Shown here piece by piece: positions 1 through 7,939 of a stretch of 64,000 bases of DNA. Within the stretch, counting starts at the first letter, position 1, and the number at the start of each line of letters is the position of its first letter. Under the pieces are notes generated by a model. The model made no database searches, was not told the DNA's origin, and worked only from the letters and a program-made list of their open reading frames with translations. A program made the translations under genes and the position numbers. The DNA is from Alicyclobacillus acidiphilus NBRC 100859 (GTDB lineage: Bacteria > Bacillota > Bacilli > Alicyclobacillales > Alicyclobacillaceae), in assembly GCF_001544355.1 (NCBI RefSeq), contig NZ_BCQI01000012.1:1-64000 (forward strand), in the 5' to 3' direction.

Positions 1-533
1 TGTATCACAAAGAACAGAATCCGCCACGAGTGGTGCTCGACGAGCCAGCCGGACAGCGTCGGACCGATGGCGGGCGCAAACATGATGACGAGCCCCATGA
101 TGCCCATCGCGCCGCCGCGTTCGTGGGGGGCGAAGACGGTGAGCACAGTCGTCATCAGCAAGGGGAGCATAATCGCCGCACCGCTGGCTTGCACGACGCG
201 CCCGACCAAGAGGAAGCCAAAGTCAGGAGACACGGCGGCAATCAACGTACCGACAGCAAATAGGGACATCGCCGTAAGAAACAAAGTTCGAGTCGTGAAT
301 CGTTGGATCAGAAACGCGGTGACTGGGATGAGCACGCCGTTCGTCAGCATGTAGCCTGTGGTGAGCCACTGTGCGGTCGTTGCCGCGATGTGCAGTTCTC
401 TCATGATGGGCGGCAGTGCGACGTTCAACAATGTTTCATTGAGAATGGATACGAAGGCCCCGGAAACCATGACAATCATAATCATGGTTCGATTCAGGTG
501 CCCCACGCTTGGGTGCCCGGTCTGTGTCTGCAT
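1..533 (-). CDS. MFS drug efflux transporter, DHA2 (EmrB/QacA-like) family, C-terminal part outside window
   Basis: The minus strand is open from an ATG at 533 to the window edge, so only about 177 N-terminal residues are visible. The start is set by an AGGAGG-type site just upstream (549-543 region). The product begins with a short hydrophilic tail, then hydrophobic helices. These include a helix leading into NETLLNVALPPI, typical of transmembrane segment 1 of 14-TM DHA2 exporters. A later GLVIMFAPAIGPTLSGW stretch matches the motif C antiporter signature of this family. It is predicted to be a proton-coupled multidrug exporter in the cytoplasmic membrane. It is divergent from a PadR regulator, a common efflux/regulator pairing. 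The substrate cannot be told. Confidence 0.85.
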   Translation of the reverse strand, partial: MQTQTGHPSVGHLNRTMIMIVMVSGAFVSILNETLLNVALPPIMRELHIAATTAQWLTTGYMLTNGVLIPVTAFLIQRFTTRTLFLTAMSLFAVGTLIAAVSPDFGFLLVGRVVQASGAAIMLPLLMTTVLTVFAPHERGGAMGIMGLVIMFAPAIGPTLSGWLVEHHSWRILFFVI

Positions 534-566
534 GTTTATAAAGCCTCCTAGCTCCTCGGCAGAAAG

Positions 567-621
567 ATACGTTAACATAGGTTAGTTTAACGTATTTGCT
601 ATATGTGTTAATCTAACATAT
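567..621. promoter_or_regulatory. Palindromic operators between MFS pump and PadR gene
   Basis: A perfect 9-bp inverted repeat, ATACGTTAA (567-575) and TTAACGTAT (587-595), has an 11-bp spacer. It is followed by a second palindrome, ATATGT (601-606) / ACATAT (616-621). Both lie in the roughly 130-bp divergent gap, where the PadR protein encoded at 668 would be expected to bind and repress one or both genes. Symmetry is seen directly; PadR binding is inferred. Confidence 0.6.
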
Positions 622-667
622 GGACACCGACGAAAACAATCGGTTCACATAAATTTCAAAATAGGTG

Positions 668-1204
668 ATGCACGTGTACGCGGACATTTTGATCTTGGGG
701 GAACTTCTGTCGGGCCCGAAACATGGGTATGAAATCAAAAAGGACGTTCAAAGGGCGCTCGGTGAGGGCTTTGAACTGAACAATAATCTCCTGTACCCTG
801 CGCTGCGCCGTTTTCTGGAGACGGGAGCCATCTCGAAACAAGTCATCAAGGCTGAGGGCAAACCGGATCGAAATGTCTATATCCTGACCGATGAAGGGGA
901 GCGAAGGTTCTATGAGCTGATTCGCGACTTTCCCGCGAAATCCGCTGCGAACTCCATCGATTTTTTAGTGCGGGTCGCCTTCTTTGATCGTCTGGACCCC
1001 GATGTCGCGCAGGGAATTTTACAGACGCGGCAGGATGTTTTGTGGAAACAACTGGAGTTTTGCCGCGATATCGAGACTGTTCATTCTGAATTGGCGTGGG
1101 CGATGGAAGTGGTTCGCTTCCAAATCACCCAGATTGAATCTGAATTGGCCTGGATTGACGAACTCAAGCGGAAATTGCAAAGCGGGGAAGCACCTGCCCG
1201 CTAG
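668..1204 (+). CDS. PadR family transcriptional regulator
   Basis: The 178-residue product starts MHVYADILILGELLSGPKHG, the classic winged-helix opening of PadR proteins. The recognition region follows (YEIKKDVQRALGEGFELNNN, then LYPALRRFLETGAI), with a beta-wing (GKPDRNVYILTDEG). The C-terminal half (about residues 95-175) is helical and fits the PadR C-terminal dimerisation domain. A GTG at 665 directly precedes the chosen ATG and could also be the start; no strong ribosome site separates them. It is divergent from the MFS exporter and is probably its ligand-responsive repressor, acting at the palindromes between them. Confidence 0.88.
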   Translation: MHVYADILILGELLSGPKHGYEIKKDVQRALGEGFELNNNLLYPALRRFLETGAISKQVIKAEGKPDRNVYILTDEGERRFYELIRDFPAKSAANSIDFLVRVAFFDRLDPDVAQGILQTRQDVLWKQLEFCRDIETVHSELAWAMEVVRFQITQIESELAWIDELKRKLQSGEAPAR

Positions 1205-1355
1205 ATCGCTGCGCGCCAGGCGTCGATGCGGTGCCCCTAATGCAGTGTTGGTCTCTTTCGTTCTATACAAAGGAACGCAGGAATAGGATGACTAGGATGT
1301 AGTCATTAAATCAGGAGACTGACGCCGCGTTGCGCGGGATATGCGGGGGAGTATC

Positions 1356-3338
1356 ATGGAGATTGTCCTTGTTCACAACGGTTCCGTACTAGCTGAACAA
1401 ATCTCGGACACCTGGCGCGAACAGATGGGTCAAATTCAGGACATTCGTCTGGTTGACAGCGGTTCGCTGGATGATCTGGAACGATGCTGTCCAAACCTTG
1501 TCATGTTGGCATCGGATACGCCATCTGAATTCGAGCACCTGGTATTGCAAACGTGCCGAGAACGGCAATTCAGCGTCTTATCTGTGCTTGGCAGAGGATC
1601 GACCGTTCTGGTGGGGCCGCTGGAGACCCCAGGAATACCTGGTTGCGTCACGTGTCTTGAGTTGCGTTGGGAAAACACGTTCGAGCGCAGTCTTCTGAGT
1701 TCCATTTTTAGCCCATTCGCTGCCGATGATGAGGAATCGTCCGCGATGCCACTGGAGATGTCTCCATCTGCACTCTCCATATTGGGAAACGTCGTGATCG
1801 ACGAGATGCGCTCGATCACGGCAGAGTCTCTCCATGCGCCGCATTGCAAGGGCCATGTCGGCGTGCTTGACGATGGGGAGCCCTTTCAGTGGGTTCCAGT
1901 CGTCCCCAGTCACGATTGTCCTCGATGCAACCTGAAGCCAGATGACGATCCCGCTCTCGCCCAATGCCAGTTCGCCTCTCATATCGTCGGCGACGCGGAA
2001 GCGCTGCGCGTGAAGACGTTGGACTTTAAGCGGTTGGAAAGGTTGTTCATCCACCACAAGGTTGGGTATATTTCAGCCGCCAACGCCTATTCGAACGAAG
2101 ACCGCTATGTTCAGGCGGACGCCTATATCTACACGCCTGCTGGCGCCGAAATCGCTGGCTATGGCTCAGGGTTGTCGATCACCGACGCCAAACAGTCCGC
2201 CATGCTTGAAGTGCTGGAGCGCAGCTGCGGGTTTGAGGCGGTGAATCGACGGCCGGTCGTGTTTGGCAAGCATTCGGACTTCCACGATACAGCCGTCCAT
2301 CCGTTGCAATTCGGGTTGCACAGCGACGAGTTGTACCAGTCGTCCCACCATCGCCTTGAACCCTTCGATGAAGAGAAGGCGTATTCGTGGGTCTGGGCAT
2401 ACTCGACCAAGTACAATCGCCCTGTCCTCGTTCCTGAGCAGATTGCCTATTATGGACCAACGGCTGACGAGAAGCGATTTGTCATGCAAACGTCCAATGG
2501 TTGCGCGATCGGAGGGACCGTGGAAGAAGCCGCGCTGCATGGAATGTTCGAAGTGATCGAGCGGGACGGATTTTTGAACATGTGGTATGCGAAGATGCCG
2601 CTGCCTGAGCTCATGTTGGGGCCCCAGTGTCCGACCAAGGTGTCTGAAGTGTTTGATTATCTCACGGAAAAGGGATTTGAGGTTCGATTGTTCCGCATGT
2701 CCCACGATCTCGCCATACCAACGATCTGCGCTGTGGCTGTTCGCGACAAAGACGACTATCCGAAAGTGGTGTGCGGTTCGGCGTGCCACATCAATCCGTA
2801 TCAGGCTGCCTATGGTGCGCTTCGCGAATTGACCGTGCAAGTGCTCAATTTGCTCCGAGCGCCGGAAGAGAGGCGCAAAGAGGCATTCTCGATGTTTTTG
2901 GATCCGACGAAAATCAGGGATATTCTCGATCACGTCGCGGTCGCCGCATTGCCCGAAGCCTACTCGCGTTGGGCGTTCCTGTTGAGGCGGGAGAATCAAG
3001 GGCGAATACGAGCCATCGAAGACGAGTACGCCGACGCAGCTCGACAATACCAAATCGATTCACGCGACATTCGACGCATTCTCAATTCCGTGTTTGAGGA
3101 CTTGCACGGGCGGGGATTTGACGTGATCGTGATCGATCAAACCAGCGTGGAAGTAGCTTACGGCGGCCTGCATGCCGTAAAAGCGCTCATACCCGGAATG
3201 ACTCCGATTACGTTTGGCTATGGGTTTCAACGAGTTCGAGGACTCTCACGGCTGTTCGAATTGCCATACCGAATGGGCTACGCCGAAAAAGTGCTGACGG
3301 AAGAGGATTTAAATCCGGATTGCCATCCGTTTTCGTAA
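1356..3338 (+). CDS. Fused SagC/SagD-type TOMM cyclodehydratase (YcaO domain)
   Basis: The 660-residue protein has two parts. Residues 1-220 resemble the ThiF/E1-like leader-binding (Ocin-ThiF) half of thiazole/oxazole-modified microcin enzymes. This half has two zinc-type CxxC pairs (CVTC, CPRC). Residues 230-660 form a YcaO domain with the ATP-binding signatures EVLERS, SNGCAIGGTVEEA and EVIERDG. YcaO enzymes use ATP to cyclise Cys/Ser/Thr of a ribosomal peptide to azolines. The C-terminus ends in NPDCHPFS rather than a full PxPxP motif. The ATG at 1356 is preferred because GGGGAG lies just before it. No dehydrogenase or transporter is adjacent. The nearest peptide genes are two short ORFs at 3456 and 3676 on the opposite strand. 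Confidence 0.85.
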   Translation: MEIVLVHNGSVLAEQISDTWREQMGQIQDIRLVDSGSLDDLERCCPNLVMLASDTPSEFEHLVLQTCRERQFSVLSVLGRGSTVLVGPLETPGIPGCVTCLELRWENTFERSLLSSIFSPFAADDEESSAMPLEMSPSALSILGNVVIDEMRSITAESLHAPHCKGHVGVLDDGEPFQWVPVVPSHDCPRCNLKPDDDPALAQCQFASHIVGDAEALRVKTLDFKRLERLFIHHKVGYISAANAYSNEDRYVQADAYIYTPAGAEIAGYGSGLSITDAKQSAMLEVLERSCGFEAVNRRPVVFGKHSDFHDTAVHPLQFGLHSDELYQSSHHRLEPFDEEKAYSWVWAYSTKYNRPVLVPEQIAYYGPTADEKRFVMQTSNGCAIGGTVEEAALHGMFEVIERDGFLNMWYAKMPLPELMLGPQCPTKVSEVFDYLTEKGFEVRLFRMSHDLAIPTICAVAVRDKDDYPKVVCGSACHINPYQAAYGALRELTVQVLNLLRAPEERRKEAFSMFLDPTKIRDILDHVAVAALPEAYSRWAFLLRRENQGRIRAIEDEYADAARQYQIDSRDIRRILNSVFEDLHGRGFDVIVIDQTSVEVAYGGLHAVKALIPGMTPITFGYGFQRVRGLSRLFELPYRMGYAEKVLTEEDLNPDCHPFS

Positions 3339-3378
3339 CACGGATGATCGTTTCCTGTGTTCTGGCAATGGCGCAAGC

Positions 3379-3403
3379 AAAGGCGTCCTCAGGGGACGCC
3401 TTT
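3379..3403 (+). terminator. Terminator-like hairpin after the YcaO gene
   Basis: AAAGGCGTCC (3379-3388) pairs with GGACGCCTTT (3394-3403) about 40 bp after the YcaO stop codon. The downstream T-run is interrupted, so this is a modest intrinsic terminator. Confidence 0.65.
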
Positions 3404-3455
3404 CGACTTTCATTTGAACGCAATCAGGCTACGCAAATTCTATGGGTTTGTCTCT

Positions 3456-3587
3456 TTAGTACGCTCCTGCACAGCTGCAGCTGCTAGCTGCACCATAGCC
3501 GACGGCTGGTACAAACAAGAAGAACAGAACAAAGATGATCAAGAACACTACGGCCCATTGCGTGTATCCACCAAAAGTTCCGTACAT
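3456..3587 (-). CDS. YjcZ-like small membrane peptide with Cys/Ser tail (43 aa)
   Basis: The product is 43 residues, with ATG at 3587 and GGAGGG seven bases upstream. It starts MYGTFGGYTQWAV, runs through one strongly hydrophobic helix (VVFLIIFVLFFLFVPAV) and ends GYGAASSCSCAGAY. The core is nearly identical to those of the genes at 3676 and 10513. It resembles the YjcZ family of small sporulation-associated membrane proteins of Bacilli. The tail holds two Ser and two Cys in SSCSC, immediately downstream of a YcaO cyclodehydratase gene on the other strand. It could therefore alternatively be that enzyme's substrate (hypothesis only). Confidence 0.75.
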   Translation of the reverse strand: MYGTFGGYTQWAVVFLIIFVLFFLFVPAVGYGAASSCSCAGAY

Positions 3588-3675
3588 GGAAGTCCCTCCT
3601 CACCATTCTTCATGATGGTTTACATTGCGGATTCGGTGTCCCAGGAGCGTGTCGCTGCCGTTCAAAAACGCGTGA

Positions 3676-3795
3676 TTAATAGCCTGCCGCGCAGCTTGCG
3701 CCATAACCAACTGCTGGTACAAGCAAGAAGAACAGAACGAAGATAATCAAGAACACGACTGCCCATCGGGTATACCCGCCAAATGCTCCGTACAT
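3676..3795 (-). CDS. YjcZ-like small membrane peptide (39 aa)
   Basis: This 39-residue peptide has its ATG at 3795, preceded by GGAGGG. It starts MYGAFGGYTRWAV, shares the hydrophobic VVFLIIFVLFFLLVPAV helix with its neighbour at 3456, and ends GYGASCAAGY. The two genes are tandem paralogues transcribed in the same direction. The tail is shorter than its neighbour's and has a single Ser-Cys pair. It is probably a single-pass membrane protein made during sporulation, judged by likeness to YjcZ. Confidence 0.75.
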   Translation of the reverse strand: MYGAFGGYTRWAVVFLIIFVLFFLLVPAVGYGASCAAGY

Positions 3796-3931
3796 GCGTT
3801 TCCCTCCTTATGGTTGGCGTCTGTTTAGATTTATGTCCAGTGGATTGTCCTATCAAAGGTCACATGACCCAGGACATTCGCCCATTTTGGTTGATGAACG
3901 TGCGAAACCGCCAGGCGATTGATGCTCTGGG

Positions 3932-5131
3932 TTATTTCGATCGATGCACGTAGACGAGCTTGCCGCTCGTATTGAAGTAGCACTCGTCACCATTCGGATA
4001 GTGCCATACGGTTTCCGGCTCTCCATGATAGGTGGTGGTGCTCACGCTGGATGGGCTTCCCCAGCGAGCCCGTACTTCGCTTTCGGACAATCCAAGCGGC
4101 AAGTATGGATACGATCCATTCGATGTACTCGTTTCTGTCGCAGTTTTACTCGTTGCCGTCAAGGGAGTGGCCTTGGCCCAGTATGTCGAGAACCACGCGG
4201 ACGCCTGGCGAATCACCGATTTTTGTTCAACCACGACACCCACTTCGCGATTTTCTGTGAGCGATGTCGTCGTCAAGTTTTCGCTGCCGACGAACAGCTT
4301 TGCAGCGGATACGATGACCTTGGCATGAACGTACGGGCTTTTGAGGAGCCGCACCTGAACTCCGTGAGCCGCGAGTGCACGAGCGTTGTTCAAATCGCTT
4401 GAAGACACGGAATCCGGCAGCAACAACCGCAGTTGCTTGCCTTTCGTCTGCATGGTTTGCAGAATTGCCTTTTCACTGCCCAATTCCTCCGACGCGACGG
4501 ACACAACGCCAGGTTGTTTCAGCAGACCGATGATCCCCGACTCAGCTCCCGGCGATATGATGAGCGATGCGTTCGACACCGTGGCCGACTTGTGAGACCA
4601 ATCGGCGACAAAGAGTTTGGTTAGCGTATCAGGTATCGTTCCGCCCGAAATCGCGACATCGCCTTCCAGGTTGTCGCCGCCCTCCATGGCTGAATAATCC
4701 GCGTTTGCTGAGCCGACGATCGCGCTCTTACCGTCTGCAACCAAGTACTTCGCATGGTCAAAGCTGTTGGCAGAGGGACTCCAAAAGTGAATTTGAACCT
4801 TCGTATTGGCAAATTCGCTCCGTTCCTCGGTTACGGCGCTGGAATCGTCGTAGGGATGGGCGTCTGCGATCACGCGCACATTCACCCCTCGTTTCGCAGC
4901 CGCGACGAGAGCCTGCACGATGGGCTTGTCGGTGATGATGTAATCGTTGATGTAGACCGAGGATTTGGCAGAGTCGATCATTATCACCCATGGCTGCGCA
5001 GCTGAACCCGGCTCAGGAATCCAAGACACGGCTGCGCTTGTGGCTGCGGAAACCGTGGCCGGAATAGACAAGAGGAGACCTCCGGCCAGCAGAAGTCTGG
5101 GCATGATCTTAGATTTTTTCTGTACGAACAT
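3932..5131 (-). CDS. Secreted phospholipase D-like protein with C-terminal SmpA/BamE-like module
   Basis: The 399-residue product starts at ATG 5131 behind GGAGTGG. Residues 1-30 form a signal peptide (basic MFVQKKSKIMPR, hydrophobic core, then VSAATSA). A PLD fold follows. The first HKD motif is intact: HAKYLVADGK followed by GSANAD. The second reads HAKVIVSAAK followed by GSENLT, so it keeps His and Lys but lacks the Asp. The last 60 residues (YLPLGLSESEVRARWGSPSS onward) look like the small SmpA/OmlA-type fold seen in secreted proteins. It is predicted to be an extracellular phosphodiesterase or nuclease; its substrate is unknown. A remnant XRE-like reading frame overlaps its start by 23 bp. 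Confidence 0.8.
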   Translation of the reverse strand: MFVQKKSKIMPRLLLAGGLLLSIPATVSAATSAAVSWIPEPGSAAQPWVIMIDSAKSSVYINDYIITDKPIVQALVAAAKRGVNVRVIADAHPYDDSSAVTEERSEFANTKVQIHFWSPSANSFDHAKYLVADGKSAIVGSANADYSAMEGGDNLEGDVAISGGTIPDTLTKLFVADWSHKSATVSNASLIISPGAESGIIGLLKQPGVVSVASEELGSEKAILQTMQTKGKQLRLLLPDSVSSSDLNNARALAAHGVQVRLLKSPYVHAKVIVSAAKLFVGSENLTTTSLTENREVGVVVEQKSVIRQASAWFSTYWAKATPLTATSKTATETSTSNGSYPYLPLGLSESEVRARWGSPSSVSTTTYHGEPETVWHYPNGDECYFNTSGKLVYVHRSK

Positions 5132-5332
5132 CGTTACCACTCCCGAATCGATGATACTGGACGTTATGAACCTCGTATAATAGTCGAGAGCCTTCGCCGT
5201 CTTCTTCACCTCTGTACTCCAAAATATCACCTGGCTGGCAGTCCAAAGCCATACAGATCGCTTCCAATGTTGAAAAGCGAATCGGTTTTGCCTTATCACG
5301 TCAGTATGAACCCACTTGTAAACCGTTGACAC
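5109..5332 (-). pseudogene. Frameshifted XRE/Cro-type HTH regulator remnant
   Basis: In the frame ending at TAA 5109-5111, the minus strand encodes KPIRFSTLEAICMALDCQPG followed by DILEYRGEEDGEG. This is the C-terminal half of YozG/Cro-C1-type helix-turn-helix proteins. That frame hits a stop just upstream. Another frame upstream (GTG at 5332) reads VSTVYKWVHTDVIRQ, a plausible recognition helix. One base added to an A-run near 5290 would join them. The remnant overlaps the phospholipase start by 23 bp, suggesting it was once a translationally coupled regulator. It is either a pseudogene or a sequencing error. The C-terminal likeness is firm, the upstream half less so. Confidence 0.5.
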
Positions 5333-5491
5333 GATGGTGAAAGGCCAAAGGGATGTCCTAAAATGATACGAACAGCGCTCTTGGTCAGGTCGAGCAATTT
5401 ATCTTCTTGTTCCCTTCAATGCATGGCCAATGAAGCCACTAACAGGCTGTCGAGTGTGTGCATTCCAAAAACGGCACTCCAGTTGGAACGG

Positions 5492-5994
5492 TCAAAAGTA
5501 AGTGCGAAGCAGATGAAAATGCACAACTAGAAAACACAGAACGATGGAAATGGATAACACTTCCAAGTGCTTCCAACCTCTCTTTGGCAGAATTTCATTT
5601 CGTAGATGTAATAGGTGCAAAGCATGGACGCCAGGAAAACAAAGACGTGTAGAGCCGCTGTCTTCGGTGAACGACTCCAAGCACCAATGATCGTCCCGAC
5701 GAATATCCATCTTCCGGGATAACTGGCGATAAATTGACGGATTTCGTCCACGACTTGCCTGGCAACTGGGGGCATTGGAACATCAACGGCGATACTTCCG
5801 AGGAACTTCGCTAGAAAGCCCAATATTGCCCCAAGCAATAATACGAACAAAACCCGAAAGAGCTTTTGTTGGAGTGAAATTGGCCTAACCGATGGTTGCC
5901 TAATGTTCTCCAGGTACCCCTGCACATTGGATACCCTGTTTCCATCGTTTTGCATCGACTCCAAAATTGTAAATGACTGAAATGAGTGTAGCAT
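5492..5994 (-). pseudogene. Membrane protein gene, probably frameshifted near its 3' end
   Basis: From 5994 to 5527 one frame encodes a charged N-terminus, then hydrophobic segments (VLFVLLLGAILGFLAKFLG; then WIFVGTIIGAWSRSP and ALHVFVFLASMLCTYYIY). This is a layout I recognise from a conserved Bacillota membrane family without a known role. After YYIY the frame turns hydrophilic and stops. The neighbouring frame continues ILPKRGWKHLEVLSISIVLC with a new hydrophobic helix and ends at 5492. The switch near 5600 fits a single-base deletion. It could instead be a short intact protein ending at 5527. Confidence 0.45.
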
Positions 5995-6250
5995 ATGGCT
6001 ATCGTATGAACGTGGCTTGGCGATGCATGCGACGGAAACACTACAGTTTGTTTGTGAATTGTCTGTGCATTTTGCAGAATTTCCGTGGCTGTCAGATGGT
6101 ATAGAACGGTCAGAGGTATGTCGATGTTTCGCGCTGACCGCGTTCAGCCATGATGATTCCCTCGCTCGTCGGTATCGTGAGGCCGTCGATCAGGAGAAAA
6201 ACAAACGCCCCAGACCGCATGTAGCGATCCGAGGCACTTGCCGAAACATA

Positions 6251-6340
<90 letters not shown>

Positions 6341-6364
6341 AGGTGGGAATTCCGTATTGATTTC

Positions 6365-6390
6365 TAAGCCTCCGCTTCAGCGGAGGCTTA
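6365..6390. other. Perfect 11-bp hairpin between tRNA-Gly and tRNA-Ser
   Basis: TAAGCCTCCGC and GCGGAGGCTTA flank a 4-base loop between the two minus-strand tRNAs. There is no T-run on either side, so it is more likely a processing or spacer hairpin than a strong terminator. Confidence 0.5.
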
Positions 6391-6504
6391 GAATCCTATT
6401 CTGGTGCTTATGAAGCGTGGACGAGATTCGGCGGACAGACCGTAGGCCTGTCTGGGTCCCAGAAGAAGGGAACCACTGATGAGAATCCCGAATACGCTGC
6501 TCTT

Positions 6505-6579
6505 TGGAGCGGAAGACGGGATTCGAACCCGCGACCCTCGCCTTGGCAAGGCGATGCTCTACCCCTGAGCCACTTCCGC
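6505..6579 (-). tRNA. tRNA-Gly (GCC)
   Basis: This is a 75-nt tRNA with acceptor GCGGAAG/CTTCCGC and encoded CCA (6505-6507). The anticodon loop TTGCCAA gives GCC. The D arm GGCTCAGGGGTAGAGC and T-loop GGTTCGAATCC are canonical. It is the first of two tRNAs on this strand. Confidence 0.96.
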
Positions 6580-6801
6580 ACAAGCGATTGTTCAAACCGC
6601 ATTAATGAATATACAAGCCTTCATCGGCTCTGTCAAGAGATCGTGTGACTCCTCGAGACTGCACTGTGGCCAGTCTTTGATGAACTTGTTGACTGCCGCG
6701 AATAGCGCGCCAAAATCGGGGCAACATAATTGCACAGGAGGTTGATGTGCCGCAATACGAATCCATTGAATTCGTCGTGTGGTGTCTGTCAACAGCCTTT
6801 G

Positions 6802-6831
6802 CGAAAGGACGGCACTTGTGCCGTCCTTTCG
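6802..6831. terminator. Strong palindromic hairpin, probable terminator of the small gene at 6886
   Basis: A perfect 14-bp stem CGAAAGGACGGCAC / GTGCCGTCCTTTCG has a 2-base loop. It sits 55 bp after the stop of the minus-strand small gene. T-runs are weak on both sides. The rest of the 6580-6885 gap shows nothing recognisable. Confidence 0.6.
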
Positions 6832-6885
6832 TCTGTTCAGTGACTTGGTTTCAGAAAAGGTTGTGACCGGTCCACATCAAGGCAG

Positions 6886-7104
6886 TCATCCGTACAGGTC
6901 AATGTAGCGGCCTTTGCCGGGATCGCTGGAGTGCGTATGTTGCTGCTGGCTGTCCGACTCTGATTGTGAACTGGTATTCTTCGATGAAGTCTGAGGTGCG
7001 GCAGGCACCGAAACTATAGCGGCTTGGCCGCCAGCATCTGGATAAATCACGTGTTGTAAGTTCGATGCCTCGAGCAAGTTGGACGGCACACCAGAGAACA
7101 GCAT
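6886..7104 (-). CDS. Small hypothetical protein, Ser/Gln-rich (72 aa)
   Basis: ATG at 7104 lies seven bases after a good GGGAGGT site, which favours a real gene; an upstream in-frame GTG at 7113 lies inside that site. The product starts MLFSGVPSNLLEASN, has a low-complexity middle (TSSKNTSSQSESDSQQQ) and ends DPGKGRYIDLYG, a compact aromatic tail that looks conserved. No signal peptide or membrane helix is seen. I do not recognise the family. It lies between two oppositely oriented tRNA clusters and has its own downstream hairpin. Confidence 0.55.
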   Translation of the reverse strand: MLFSGVPSNLLEASNLQHVIYPDAGGQAAIVSVPAAPQTSSKNTSSQSESDSQQQHTHSSDPGKGRYIDLYG

Positions 7105-7210
7105 GTGCGTCACCTCCCAAAGGCAAGTTTAACTTCACTATAATTGATTGCTTGCTGGATGGCCAGGAGCGTTCAATTTCAAGACGATCCACAAAACAAG
7201 AAAAATGGAG

Positions 7211-7239
7211 TTGCGAGATGTCGACAAAGGTGGTATGCT
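7211..7239 (+). promoter_or_regulatory. Sigma-A-type promoter for the seven-tRNA cluster
   Basis: TTGCGA (7211-7216), a 17-bp spacer and TATGCT (7234-7239) lie 23 bp before the first tRNA. Each hexamer matches four of six consensus bases, and the spacing is ideal. Confidence 0.6.
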
Positions 7240-7261
7240 ATCCATCGTCCATTTCAACTGT

Positions 7262-7338
7262 GTGCCCTTAGCTCAGCTGGATAGAGCGTTTGACTACGAA
7301 TCAAAAGGTCGGGAGTTCGAATCTCTCAGGGCACGCCA
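7262..7338 (+). tRNA. tRNA-Arg (ACG)
   Basis: This is a 77-nt tRNA with acceptor GTGCCCT/AGGGCAC, discriminator G and encoded CCA. The anticodon loop CTACGAA gives ACG, which would be deaminated to ICG. It is the first member of a seven-tRNA plus-strand cluster. Confidence 0.96.
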
Positions 7339-7341
7339 TCT

Positions 7342-7424
7342 CCCGGAGTGGCGGAATTGGCAGACGCACACGACTCAAAATCGTGCGGGAAACCGTGCCG
7401 GTTCGAGTCCGGCCTCCGGGACCA
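7342..7424 (+). tRNA. tRNA-Leu (CAA)
   Basis: This is an 83-nt type II tRNA with acceptor CCCGGAG/CTCCGGG, discriminator A and encoded CCA. The anticodon stem CACGA/TCGTG has loop CTCAAAA, giving CAA for UUG codons. It lies 3 bp after tRNA-Arg. Confidence 0.94.
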
Positions 7425-7470
7425 GATACTTTCATCGTTTTTTGAGAGTATCCGTTGTGACTTTGCAGAT

Positions 7471-7546
<76 letters not shown>

Positions 7547-7551
7547 TATGA

Positions 7552-7626
7552 TCCTCGATAGCTCAGCGGTAGAGCATCCGGCTGTTAACCGGAGGGTCGT
7601 AGGTTCGAATCCTACTCGGGGAGCCA
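7552..7626 (+). tRNA. tRNA-Asn (GTT)
   Basis: This is a 75-nt tRNA with acceptor TCCTCGA/TCGGGGA, which includes one T:G pair, discriminator G and encoded CCA. The anticodon loop TGTTAAC gives GTT. Confidence 0.95.
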
Positions 7627-7630
7627 GTCA

Positions 7631-7705
7631 GGCCCCATGGTCAAGCGGTTAAGACACCGCCCTTTCACGGCGGTAACGCGGGTTCGAGTCCCGCTGGGGT
7701 CACCA
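7631..7705 (+). tRNA. tRNA-Glu (TTC)
   Basis: This is a 75-nt tRNA with acceptor GGCCCCA/TGGGGTC and encoded CCA. The anticodon loop CTTTCAC gives TTC. Its CCA ends exactly where the next tRNA begins. Confidence 0.96.
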
Positions 7706-7780
7706 GGGCGGTTAGCTCAGGGGGAGAGCACTCGCTTCACACGCGAGGGGTCGGCAGTTCGATCCTGCCACCGCCCACCA
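7706..7780 (+). tRNA. tRNA-Val (CAC)
   Basis: This is a 75-nt tRNA with acceptor GGGCGGT/ACCGCCC and encoded CCA. The anticodon stem CTCGC/GCGAG has loop TTCACAC, giving CAC. It directly abuts tRNA-Glu with no spacer, so both ends must arise from one processing event. Confidence 0.96.
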
Positions 7781-7802
7781 CCATTGTTGTTGACAACTTT
7801 GA

Positions 7803-7879
7803 GGGCCCATAGCTCAGCTGGCTAGAGCGCACGACTGATAATCGTGAGGTCGGAGGTTCGAGTCCTCCTGGGCCCACCA
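7803..7879 (+). tRNA. tRNA-Ile (GAT)
   Basis: This is a 77-nt tRNA with acceptor GGGCCCA/TGGGCCC and encoded CCA. The anticodon loop CTGATAA gives GAT. It is the last tRNA of the cluster. Confidence 0.96.
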
Positions 7880-7893
7880 CAACCGAGAACGGA

Positions 7894-7939
7894 AGACCGA
7901 TTGGAGCGCGTGAATCGCGTGGCTTCAATTGGTCTTTTT
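7894..7939 (+). terminator. Intrinsic terminator of the tRNA cluster
   Basis: AGACCGATTG pairs with CAATTGGTCT around an inner GCG/CGC stem and is followed by TTTTT, 15 bp after tRNA-Ile. Confidence 0.8.
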
